Shown here: positions 25,607-33,850 of the stretch, one piece after another
How the letters are laid out: each line of letters begins with the position of its first letter
How positions within the stretch are numbered: the first letter of the stretch is position 1
DNA from: Actinoplanes sp. NBRC 103695
GTDB taxonomy: Bacteria > Actinomycetota > Actinomycetes > Mycobacteriales > Micromonosporaceae
Reading direction: 5' to 3'
Length of the DNA: 64,000 bases
NCBI RefSeq assembly: GCF_030269485.1
Contig: NZ_BSTL01000034.1
Coordinates: 1-64,000 of the forward strand
Notes under the pieces: generated by a model
The model's input: the letters and a program-made list of their open reading frames with translations, nothing else
Told to the model about the DNA's origin: nothing
Databases searched by the model: none
Program-made: the position numbers and the translations under genes

Positions 25607-28555
25607 ATGCGTCCATCGTTGACGAGATCGCGGCTGATCGCGGTCGTCGCCGCCCTGTCCCTGACACCCTCCACCGTGCCCGGCGAGGCCCAGGCCGCTC
25701 CGGAACCGAAGCCGGGGGCCGGCACGCGCGGCGCCGTACCGTCGCCGGACACCGCGCTCGGGCCGTCCTGGCGCACGTCGACCGACGTGCTGGTCGCCGG
25801 CGCCGGTGACACCGACGGCTACCACCTCTCGATCGCCCGTGAGAAAGACGGCTTCGCCTGGTCCACCCTGGCCACCCTGACCTCCACCGCGCTGGAGGTG
25901 GGTCCGTGGATGGGCGAGGTGTGCGTGACAGGCTCGGGCCGGTGGGCGGTCGCCGTCTTCGCGCCGAAGAAGGCCGCCAACCGGCCGAACCTGATGATGG
26001 CCGGCGGCCTCGCCGCGGTGGTCGACACCAGCACCGGCAAGGCGAAGCACGTCGCCACCGGGCTCCAGCTGTCCCACTCCAACCCGGCCTGCGGCCCGGA
26101 CGACCGGGCCCTGCTGACCCGGGTGACCGGCGACGAGGTCAACCCCACCACCGAACTGCTGACCGTGGACGCCGCGGCCGGCCGGGTCACCGGCACCCGC
26201 CGCCTGGCCGGGCCGGTCGCCAACCCGGCGCCGGCGCCCGGCGGCGACTATGCCGTGGCCGGCGACCATCTGGTCAAGATCGGGGCGGCCGGCGAGCTGA
26301 CCCCGGTCACGAAGCTCACCGGACGGCCGTTCGCGCTGCGAGCCACGTCCGGCGCCGCCCTCGACGTCGTCGCGGTCGAGGGCGACCGGGCGGTCGCCTC
26401 CCGATGGGCCGGTGGCAGGCTGACCCGGACCGGCACCGGCCCGGTCGGCAACCTGCAGCTCTTCGGCCAACGGGGCGGTACCAACGTCCTGGTCGGCACG
26501 GTGGACCGGCCGGCGTCCGTGCCCGGGCTGCGTGTCCTTCCCACCGACCGGCGCGTCGAGGCCGTCTCGGCCCAGGGACACCTGCTCGCCGAGGAGGTGT
26601 ACAGCCGGCAGGCCGCCCACTCGGTCGTCGCGCCGCTGGAACGCGCCTCGGAGAAGCAAGCCGGAGCGTTCATGGTGAAGGTACGCGCCGCCGCCGGCCG
26701 GCGCAGCGAAGCGCTGGTGGTGCGGACCACGGCGCCGCAGCTGGACGCCGACCCGCACGCGGCGCCCGACCGGGGGATCCCGGCTCCGGTCATCGCCGCC
26801 TCGGTGCTCGAGCCGTCCTGCGCGGTGCCGCGCAACGACCCGTCGGTGCAGCCGGCGCAACCCAGCGCGAACCAGGTCGAATGGGCAATCGACCAGGCGG
26901 TGCACAACCGGCTCTTCGTCAACCGCCCGGCGAACTTCCTGAAGGCCGGGCTCGACGCGTACCAGCCGCAGCAGATGTTCCCCCGCAAGAGCCTCTCCAC
27001 CGGCGGGACCGTGCCGGCGAACCTGATGCTCGGCATCGTCGCCCAGGAGACGAACATGTCCCAGGCGTCCTGGCACGTGGTGCCCGGGGATACCGGCAAC
27101 CCCCTCATCGGCAGCTATTACGGCAACGGCGGCAACCTCGATGTCATCAACTACGACGACGCCGATTGCGGATACGGCATCGGCCAGGTGACCGACGGCA
27201 TGCGGGCGGACAGCCCCGTGTGGAACGTCCAGCAGAAGCGGGCCATCGCCGTCGACTACGCGGCCAACATCGCGGCCAGCCTGAACATCCTCATCGAGAA
27301 GTGGAACCAGATCCAGGCCGAGCCGTCCGCGTACCGGATCACGTTGAACAACAATCAGCCGCAGTACATCGAGAACTGGTTCGTCGCGCTCTGGGCGTAC
27401 AACAGCGGTTTCTATCCGTACGCGAACCGCAACGCCAACCCCGACCACCAGGGCAACTTCGGCATCGGCTGGCTCAACAACCCGGCCAACACGTTCCAGT
27501 ACTCCGCCGACCGCACGCCGTTCCTGCGGTACACCATGGCCGACGCCGAGCACCCGAACCGATGGCCTTACCCGGAGCGGGTGCTGGGCTGGGTCGAGAC
27601 ACCGCAGTACAAGGGCTATCCGGTCTCGACGCCCGCCTACAGCGAACCGGACTACGGCGACAACACGCCGCAAGGGCCCCTGGGCGGCGGCAAGGTGCTG
27701 TCCTTGCCGGACTACTTCGACTTCTGCGACACCGGGGTCAACAACTGCCTCCCGTTCGTCGGTTGCCCGACGGACGACCCGAACTGCTGGTGGCACGGGC
27801 CGGTGACGTTCGCCGACTGTGGCGACCAGGAGTGCTCGACGGAGCATCTGGCGTACTCGCTCGGCTCCGGGGAACCTGGCGTCCAGCGCATCTACGACCG
27901 GGACTGCGCGACCTTCAACGAGTGGGCCGATCCACAACGCGACGCCACCAAGACCGTGTCGATGGTCTACAGCCTGAACAACACGGCACAGCACAACCTG
28001 GGCTGCGACGGGATCCAGCCCCAGAACGGCAAGTTCACCCTGCGGCTGGGTGACCCTTCCGGCGCCGAGTCGACCGCACCCTACGCGGCGGTCGACCTGC
28101 ATCAGATCGGCGCCGGGTACAAGGGGCACGCGTGGTTCACCTATCTCTATCCGGGCAACCGGCCGAAGCGCCGCGTCGTCGGCTCGTGGACGCCCGACCT
28201 GGACCTGGCCCCGGGGACCCGCGCCAACTACGCCGTACTGGCGCACCTGCCCAGCCACGGCGCGGACGGCCACGGCACCTACGTGATCACCACCGGGGCC
28301 ACCGGCCTCGGCGAGCAGAAGACGTGCCACATCAACTTCCATGACGAGACCCAATGGGGCATCCCCGGGGTGCTGGGCGCGCCCACGTGGGTCTACCTCG
28401 GCACTTACAACCTGGGCCGGGGTGCCCAGGTGCAGATCAACAACGCGGAGGTGGTGCAGGAGTCCGGCGAGGACAGCGTCGCCTTCGGCGCGATGGCGTT
28501 CGTCCCCCTCGCCAACCGGACGAGTCAGGCCTGCGGCGTCAACTATCCGAACTGA
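25607..28555 (+). CDS. Large secreted lysozyme-like protein with C-terminal golvesin-like domain
   Basis: From ATG 25607 (GGGGAG four bases before it) this encodes 982 residues with a signal peptide. It is a clear paralogue of the protein at 20391. The same propeller-like N-terminal half is followed by CAVPRNDPSVQPAQPSANQVEW, a lysozyme-like region (NLMLGIVAQETNMSQA, DADCGYGIGQVTDGM, NWFVALWAYNSGFYPY) and a golvesin-like end (YAAVDLHQIGAGYKGHAWF, then WVYLGTYNLGRGAQVQINNAEV; quoted in part). The EEP domain is absent and the protein stops after AFGAMAFVPL. The Glu of AQE is the candidate catalytic acid in both paralogues. A wall-degrading or wall-binding exported protein is likely. Confidence 0.85.
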   Translation: MRPSLTRSRLIAVVAALSLTPSTVPGEAQAAPEPKPGAGTRGAVPSPDTALGPSWRTSTDVLVAGAGDTDGYHLSIAREKDGFAWSTLATLTSTALEVGPWMGEVCVTGSGRWAVAVFAPKKAANRPNLMMAGGLAAVVDTSTGKAKHVATGLQLSHSNPACGPDDRALLTRVTGDEVNPTTELLTVDAAAGRVTGTRRLAGPVANPAPAPGGDYAVAGDHLVKIGAAGELTPVTKLTGRPFALRATSGAALDVVAVEGDRAVASRWAGGRLTRTGTGPVGNLQLFGQRGGTNVLVGTVDRPASVPGLRVLPTDRRVEAVSAQGHLLAEEVYSRQAAHSVVAPLERASEKQAGAFMVKVRAAAGRRSEALVVRTTAPQLDADPHAAPDRGIPAPVIAASVLEPSCAVPRNDPSVQPAQPSANQVEWAIDQAVHNRLFVNRPANFLKAGLDAYQPQQMFPRKSLSTGGTVPANLMLGIVAQETNMSQASWHVVPGDTGNPLIGSYYGNGGNLDVINYDDADCGYGIGQVTDGMRADSPVWNVQQKRAIAVDYAANIAASLNILIEKWNQIQAEPSAYRITLNNNQPQYIENWFVALWAYNSGFYPYANRNANPDHQGNFGIGWLNNPANTFQYSADRTPFLRYTMADAEHPNRWPYPERVLGWVETPQYKGYPVSTPAYSEPDYGDNTPQGPLGGGKVLSLPDYFDFCDTGVNNCLPFVGCPTDDPNCWWHGPVTFADCGDQECSTEHLAYSLGSGEPGVQRIYDRDCATFNEWADPQRDATKTVSMVYSLNNTAQHNLGCDGIQPQNGKFTLRLGDPSGAESTAPYAAVDLHQIGAGYKGHAWFTYLYPGNRPKRRVVGSWTPDLDLAPGTRANYAVLAHLPSHGADGHGTYVITTGATGLGEQKTCHINFHDETQWGIPGVLGAPTWVYLGTYNLGRGAQVQINNAEVVQESGEDSVAFGAMAFVPLANRTSQACGVNYPN

Positions 28556-28626
28556 CAACCGCCGGATCGTGCCGGCTCCCGCATCGCGGGACTCCGAATC
28601 CCTCCGTGCGCGCACCGATCAAGAGG

Positions 28627-28654
28627 GCCTGAGCCGCCAAGACGCGGCTCAGGC
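28627..28654. terminator. Terminator hairpin after the secreted-protein cluster; spacer 28556-28923
   Basis: Perfect 11-base arms (28627-28637 and 28644-28654) close a 6-base loop. The hairpin ends the run of exported-protein genes. In the rest of the 368-base spacer I see no gene; the AGGAG site of the next gene lies at its end. Confidence 0.75.
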
Positions 28655-28923
28655 AGGTCATCGCGGCCCGAACGCGCCGGCCGGACGCTCAGCACACCCA
28701 TCACAGTCGCTCGCCCGGATGTCGTTTCGGGAAGACCTTGGGGTCCGGACGCCCTGAACGACGACGCGGCCGGCGATCGCCCGACCGGCCGGCCCGGGCC
28801 GTGTGACCAGGCTCGACGCTGGGCGTTCACCGGTTTCGCCGGTCGTCGCGGCCCGAGGAAGGCACGGGCGGCGGCACATACCATCCGGAGCGTTACATCA
28901 CGTGTACCGCCCGAGGAGCAAAC

Positions 28924-30231
28924 TTGTCAGGGATTGACCGGTTCATCGCCGAGAACGCGATCGAGATCGTCGAGTTGGCGGTGGTGGACACCCAGGGCGC
29001 GATCCGGGGCAAGCGGATTCCCGCGCCGGTCTTCCAGCGCAGCGAGCGGTTCGCCATGTCCTCGGGGCTGTACTGCCTGGACTACGGCCTCGAGGTGCTG
29101 CCGGCCGGCGACTACAACTGGGCGAGCGGCTACCCGGACGTGTTCCTGGTGCCCGACCCGGAGACCGTCCGGCTGGTGTCGTGGCGTCCGGGGACGGCGC
29201 TGGTCTTCTGCGACGTTGTGGATCGTGACGCTCAGCCCGTACCGCTGGATCCGCGGTTGATCCTGAAGCGGGCGCAGGGTCGGCTGGAGGGGGCGGGACT
29301 CGATCCGCGGATCGGGCTCGAGACGGAGTTCTACCTGCTGGACCCGGAAACCCTGCGACCCCGGTCGGAGCGCATCCCGGTCTACAGCCTGCACGACGAC
29401 TCCTACCTGTGGCCGATCGTGCGGGAGATCCAGGCGGCGCTGACGGCCGCGGGGGTCGTGGTCGAGGGCTGTCAGCCGGAGTACGGCGCCGGCCAGGTGG
29501 AGATCAACCTGGGTCATGCGGGGCCGCTCACCGCGGCCGACGACCTGCTCTTCCTGCGGTACGCCGTCAAGCAGATCGCCGCCGCGCACGGCTACCTCGC
29601 CACCTTCATGGCCAAACCGAGGGCCGAGTCGTCCGGCAGCGGGCTGCATGTCCACCAGAGCCTGCGCAGCCGCAACACCGGTGACAACGTGTTCTGGGAC
29701 GCGGCGACCGGCGACCTGAGCGAGACGGCCCGGTGGTACCTGGGCGGGTTGCTGCACCACGCGGCCGAGACGGCCTACGTCGCCGTGCCCACGCTGAACG
29801 GGTACAAGCGGCCGGCCGCCTACTCCTTCGCGCCGACCCACGTGACCTGGGGTTTCGACCACCGCTCGGCCGCGGTGCGGGCGCTCGTGCACGGCCCCGG
29901 CGGGACCCGGCTGGAGCATCGGGTCGGTGCGGCCGACGCCAACCCGTACTTCCTGGTCGCCACTCAGCTGCTCGCCGGGCTGGCCGGCCTGGACAAGCAG
30001 CTCGAGCCGCCGCCGGCGACAACCTCCGACGTGTACGCCGGGGCCGCCGCCGACCCGCTGCCGGCCGGCCTGCCCGAGGCGCTGGCCCGGTTCGGCGACA
30101 GCTCGTTCGCGCGGTCGGCGCTGGGCGCCGGAGTGACGGATCTGCTGAGCCTGATCGGGCGCGCCGAACAGGCGGCCGCCGACGCCGAGGTGACCGGCTG
30201 GGAACGTCGTCGCTACCTCGAATCAGTCTGA
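28924..30231 (+). CDS. Glutamine-synthetase-family amide ligase (type III/gamma-glutamylamide synthetase-like)
   Basis: 435 residues from TTG 28924, which has AGGAG five bases upstream. ATP-dependent ligases of this family join ammonia or an amine to a carboxylate, usually the gamma-carboxylate of glutamate. The metal and substrate motifs are kept: ETEFYLLD, CQPEYGAGQVEINLG, SSGSGLHVHQSL, NGYKRPAAYSFAPTHVTWG and RLEHRVGAADANPY. The usual NRSAAVR motif reads HRSAAVR, a change near the ATP site. There is no adenylylation Tyr of the GlnA type. It leads an operon with an AsnB-like gene and a methyltransferase, which points to biosynthesis of a specific amide, not ammonia assimilation. Substrate unknown. 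Confidence 0.88.
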   Translation: MSGIDRFIAENAIEIVELAVVDTQGAIRGKRIPAPVFQRSERFAMSSGLYCLDYGLEVLPAGDYNWASGYPDVFLVPDPETVRLVSWRPGTALVFCDVVDRDAQPVPLDPRLILKRAQGRLEGAGLDPRIGLETEFYLLDPETLRPRSERIPVYSLHDDSYLWPIVREIQAALTAAGVVVEGCQPEYGAGQVEINLGHAGPLTAADDLLFLRYAVKQIAAAHGYLATFMAKPRAESSGSGLHVHQSLRSRNTGDNVFWDAATGDLSETARWYLGGLLHHAAETAYVAVPTLNGYKRPAAYSFAPTHVTWGFDHRSAAVRALVHGPGGTRLEHRVGAADANPYFLVATQLLAGLAGLDKQLEPPPATTSDVYAGAAADPLPAGLPEALARFGDSSFARSALGAGVTDLLSLIGRAEQAAADAEVTGWERRRYLESV

Positions 30232-30264
30232 TCCGTCACCCACTCACCTTTCGGAGGTAGCGCC

Positions 30265-32271
30265 ATGTGTGGCGTCGTCGGCTTCGTCAACAGCGGGATG
30301 CGCAAGGCCGAGCGCATCGCCGACCTGCGCCTCGGCATCAGGGGCATCGCCCATCGTGGACCTGACGAGGCCGGCATCTACGACGACGACCACCTCAGCC
30401 TGGGCACCGTCCGGCTGTCGGTGATCGATCCGCGGCTCGGCAAGCAGCCGATGGTCACCGCCGACGAACGCTTCGTGCTGGGCTTCAACGGCGAGATCTT
30501 CAACTACCTCGAACTGCGCCAGGAGCTGATGGCCGCCGGCGTCACCTTCGCCACCGAGTCCGACACCGAGGTGCTGCTGCACAGCCTGGCGGTGTGGGGC
30601 GAGAAGTCGCTCGACCGGCTCAACGGTCAGTTCGCGTTCGCCTTCTACGACCGGCGGCGGCACGAGCTGCTGCTCGGGCGGGACCCCTTCGGGGAGCGCC
30701 CGCTGTTCTACACCGATCAGGACGGCGCCTTCGCCTTCGCCTCCGAGGTCAAGGGATTGTTCGCGCTCCCGAGCGTCCGGCGGGAACTGTCGGCCGCGGG
30801 TGTGCGGGCGAACGGACGCTTCTGGACGCCGGTTCCCGGCGAATCCTGCTTCGACGGGGTGCGCAGTCTGCCTCCCGGCCATGTTCTCCGGGTACGGCCG
30901 GACGGGGCCGAACTGGCGCCGTACTTCGAGGTGCCGATCGACCGGAACGCCGACCCGGCCTCCGACCGCACTTTCGGCGGTACCTTCGACGAGGCCAAGA
31001 TCGAACTCCGCGACCGCGTGCAGGAGGCGGTCCGCTTCCGGCTCCGTGGTGACTACCCGCTCGGCGCGATGCTCAGCGGTGGGCTCGACTCCAGCATCAT
31101 CGCCTCGGTGGTCCGCCAGAACACCACCGGCGACCTGCCGACGTTCTCCATCACCGTGCCGGCCGGCGGCTGGGCCGACGAGTCCGAGCACCAGAAGGTC
31201 ATCGCCGCGCACCTGGGCACCGACCACACGTCGGTCGAGGTCACCGGCCGGGACGTCCGCGAGCGGTTCCCGAACCTGGTCCGCAAGTGCGAGGCGCTCC
31301 TGCACTTCGGCGCGCCGGTCGCGGTCGAGATGCTGGCCGAGCGGATCGGGCGCAGCGGGGTCCGGATCGTGCTCGGTGGCGAGGGCGCCGACGAGTCGTT
31401 CTTCGGCTACGACATCCTCAAAGAGGCGACGGTCCTCGACTCCGGCCCGGCGGGCGGCGCCACCCCGGCGCAGGAGGCGGCCCTCAGCGCCGGCCTGGCC
31501 GACGTCCTGCTCACCGATCCGACGACGCCGGCCGACATCCTGCGGTTCTTCCAGGAGCGACCGGCGCCCGCGTTGAGCGCGCACCTGCGCCGGTTCGAGG
31601 CCGAGCTGTTCCCCGGCCTGGTCGCGGCGGACGACGCCGGCGACGACGATCGGCGGCTGCTCGCCTTCGCCCGGTCCCGCCTCCGCGGCTTCGACGACCT
31701 CGACATGGTCGGCCGGTCCCAGTGGCTCGACTTCCAGACCTTTCTGAGCGGGTACGGCATGACGTGTCTCGCCGATCGCCCCGGCGCCGGGTGCCGCATC
31801 GAGTCGCGCTACCCGTTCGTGGACCGGGCGGTGGTCGACTTCGCGGCCCGGTTGCCCCGGGAGTGGAAGCTGCGCGGCCCGGCCCGGGAGAAGCACATCC
31901 TCCGTGAGGCGTACGCCGACGTCCTCCCGCCGGAGATCCGCGAACGACCCAAGTTCGGCATGCGGATCCCGGCCGCGGACCACCTCCTGCCGACCGGCGC
32001 CGGGGACTGGGTGGACGAGATCCTCACGCCGGGGCGGGTGCGTGCTTGCGGCGTACTCGACGAATCCCGGGTCGTCTCCCTGCTCGACCGGGTCAGGTCC
32101 TTCCCCGGCGGCCATGTCCCGTACCCCTACAACCACGCCTACCTGCAAGTCCTCAGTGTGCTCCTGCTGCAGGACAGCCTGGTCGACAACTACCGGGTGC
32201 CCGAGGTGGACATCGACCGGATCCTGCTGCGGGAGTTCGACGGCACGGGTGAGACGCTGGTGCGCCGATGA
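30265..32271 (+). CDS. Asparagine-synthetase-like glutamine amidotransferase (AsnB family)
   Basis: The 668-residue protein starts MCGVVGF, so Cys2 is the N-terminal glutaminase nucleophile. The glutaminase residues RGPDEAG, FNGEIFNY and ESDTEV and the GRDPFGERPLFY block are intact. The synthetase half has the PP-loop LSGGLDSS (~274-281) and GGEGADESFFGYD. It is longer than E. coli AsnB (554) and has an extra ~50-residue acidic stretch after GYDIL, as in AsnB-like enzymes that amidate other acids in natural-product pathways. GGAGGTAGCGCC precedes the ATG. It is 33 bases from the ligase and overlaps the methyltransferase by four bases, so the three are one operon. Confidence 0.92.
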   Translation: MCGVVGFVNSGMRKAERIADLRLGIRGIAHRGPDEAGIYDDDHLSLGTVRLSVIDPRLGKQPMVTADERFVLGFNGEIFNYLELRQELMAAGVTFATESDTEVLLHSLAVWGEKSLDRLNGQFAFAFYDRRRHELLLGRDPFGERPLFYTDQDGAFAFASEVKGLFALPSVRRELSAAGVRANGRFWTPVPGESCFDGVRSLPPGHVLRVRPDGAELAPYFEVPIDRNADPASDRTFGGTFDEAKIELRDRVQEAVRFRLRGDYPLGAMLSGGLDSSIIASVVRQNTTGDLPTFSITVPAGGWADESEHQKVIAAHLGTDHTSVEVTGRDVRERFPNLVRKCEALLHFGAPVAVEMLAERIGRSGVRIVLGGEGADESFFGYDILKEATVLDSGPAGGATPAQEAALSAGLADVLLTDPTTPADILRFFQERPAPALSAHLRRFEAELFPGLVAADDAGDDDRRLLAFARSRLRGFDDLDMVGRSQWLDFQTFLSGYGMTCLADRPGAGCRIESRYPFVDRAVVDFAARLPREWKLRGPAREKHILREAYADVLPPEIRERPKFGMRIPAADHLLPTGAGDWVDEILTPGRVRACGVLDESRVVSLLDRVRSFPGGHVPYPYNHAYLQVLSVLLLQDSLVDNYRVPEVDIDRILLREFDGTGETLVRR

Positions 32272-33005
32272 CCCCGGCCCAGGGCGAGCAGTACGACGCG
32301 ATCGGCGCGCGGTTCGAGGAGTCGAAGTCGACGGCCGCCTTCTCCGCCGCCGACACCTATACCCTGCGCGCCGCGCTCGGCGACGTCAGCGGCCGGTCGG
32401 CTCTCGACCTGGCCTGCGGGTACGGCTACAACACCCGGCTGCTGGCCGAGCGCGGCGCCCGCCCGGTGGTCGGCGTCGACGTCTCGCACGAGATGATCCG
32501 GCTCGCCGAGAAGCACCCGGCCGGGTCACCGACGGGCATCGAGTACGTCGTCGCGGACGTCGCCGAGCTTCCCGCGCTGGGCCGCTTCGACCTGGCCACC
32601 GCGGTCTACCTGTTCAACTACGCGCCGTCGCGGGCGGTGCTGCGGGCGATGTTCGGCAGCGTCCGCGCCAACCTGTCCGACGACGGCCGTCTGCTGGCCA
32701 TCGTGCCCAACCCCGCGCCCTTCCCGCACGGCAACTACGAGGAGTTCGGCCTGCGCCTCCTCGAACGCGTCCTCGGCCCCGAGGTCCCGCTGATCCGACA
32801 GGAGTTCACCACCGACCCGCCGACCCCGCTCGAGGACTACGAGTGGCAGCTCGCCGACTACGAGCGGGCCGCCGTCGGGGCCGGCTTCGGCGCCGTCCAC
32901 TGGTCGCCCATCCGCACACCCCCACCCGACGCCGACCGCGACCGGTCCTTCTGGCGCCGCTACCGGCGGCACCCGGTCAGCTCCCTGATGACGTGCACAG
33001 CCTGA
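32268..33005 (+). CDS. SAM-dependent methyltransferase, class I
   Basis: A 245-residue soluble protein with SAM motif I as ALDLACGYGYNTR (~45-57), motif II acid in VVGVDVSHEMI and motif post-I/III (YVVADVAELP, RLLAIVPNP). It overlaps the AsnB-like gene (ATGA), so translation is coupled. It most likely methylates the product of the two upstream ligases. The fold alone does not tell whether the acceptor is N, O or C. The operon ends here; 155 bases follow before the next gene. Confidence 0.9.
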   Translation: MTPAQGEQYDAIGARFEESKSTAAFSAADTYTLRAALGDVSGRSALDLACGYGYNTRLLAERGARPVVGVDVSHEMIRLAEKHPAGSPTGIEYVVADVAELPALGRFDLATAVYLFNYAPSRAVLRAMFGSVRANLSDDGRLLAIVPNPAPFPHGNYEEFGLRLLERVLGPEVPLIRQEFTTDPPTPLEDYEWQLADYERAAVGAGFGAVHWSPIRTPPPDADRDRSFWRRYRRHPVSSLMTCTA

Positions 33006-33160
33006 GCGAGTCTGGCTCTCGGCGCACCGGCGTTTCACGGCGACCGGTTTCTGCCGGTTGTATGTCTTGAGCCGCGGGCCCGACGCCGTACAACCGAGCG
33101 TGTTATCCCTTCCGTGGTTGCGCAACCGATCGATCGAACCGCAACAGGAAGGAATCGACC

Positions 33161-33688
33161 ATGTCAGGATCTCGAATCCGAACGGCGCTCGTCGTTGTCG
33201 CGGCCGTCGTCGCGGCTTCGGCGGGGCTGTCCGCACCGGTGAGCGCCGCCGGGCCTCAGCGAACGGACCAGGCCGCCGGCGCGCGTCCGGCACCGGGGCA
33301 CGCCGTCAAGCCGCTGGGCGGTTGCGCGGTGACCTTGGCACCCGCCGTGGGCCGGGACGAGGGCCGTGTCTGCTTGCAGCAGGCGGCGGAGGCGACGGCC
33401 TCCGCGGAGGCCTGCAGCTTCGCCTACTACGAGAACGGGCCGTGGGGTTCCCAGGACTGGTACGACGGCTGGGGCATCTGCGTCTCCGGACAGGGGTACG
33501 GCTACGTGCCGCTGGAGCTGAACGACCAGGCGAGTTCGTGGGACTCATGCAGTGACGGGTTCTTCTACGCGAACCAGCCGAACACTGATCCGCTGGCCTA
33601 CTTCCCGGCCGGCTCGATCGGCAACTTCCCGATCGGTGGGGTGCCCAACGACGCGCTGTCGTCGTTCTGGGTCAACTACGCCTGCTGA
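33161..33688 (+). CDS. Secreted small Cys-rich protein, peptidase inhibitor I36/crystallin-like
   Basis: A 175-residue exported protein. The signal peptide (ALVVVAAVVAASAGLSAPVSAA) and a ~45-residue Pro/Ala/Gly stretch are followed by a compact C-terminal domain. That domain has five or six Cys and many Trp/Tyr (WGICVSGQGYGYVPL, SSWDSC, FWVNYAC at the end). The Cys-Tyr-Gly pattern resembles the beta/gamma-crystallin fold of family I36 inhibitors such as SMPI, but this is only a resemblance. AGGAAGG precedes the ATG. It has its own promoter region and stands alone. Confidence 0.7.
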   Translation: MSGSRIRTALVVVAAVVAASAGLSAPVSAAGPQRTDQAAGARPAPGHAVKPLGGCAVTLAPAVGRDEGRVCLQQAAEATASAEACSFAYYENGPWGSQDWYDGWGICVSGQGYGYVPLELNDQASSWDSCSDGFFYANQPNTDPLAYFPAGSIGNFPIGGVPNDALSSFWVNYAC

Positions 33689-33850
33689 CACGGCCGGATC
33701 TCCGGCGCCGCCACCTCAACCGGGCCGCGGCGGCGCCGGAGGTCCCTCTGACCAGTGCTGTCCGGTGTCGGGTGTGCGACGCCGGAGAAACAGTCCCCGA
33801 TCGGGCGTAACGTCCATAATGGGCGGTGACGCGATTGAAGGGGGACTTTC

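Noticed and set aside
20295..28615. Several 500-1000-codon minus-strand frames opposite the secreted-protein genes
   Set aside because: The plus strand has signal peptides, ribosome sites and recognisable domains; the minus frames have none of these and low-complexity text.
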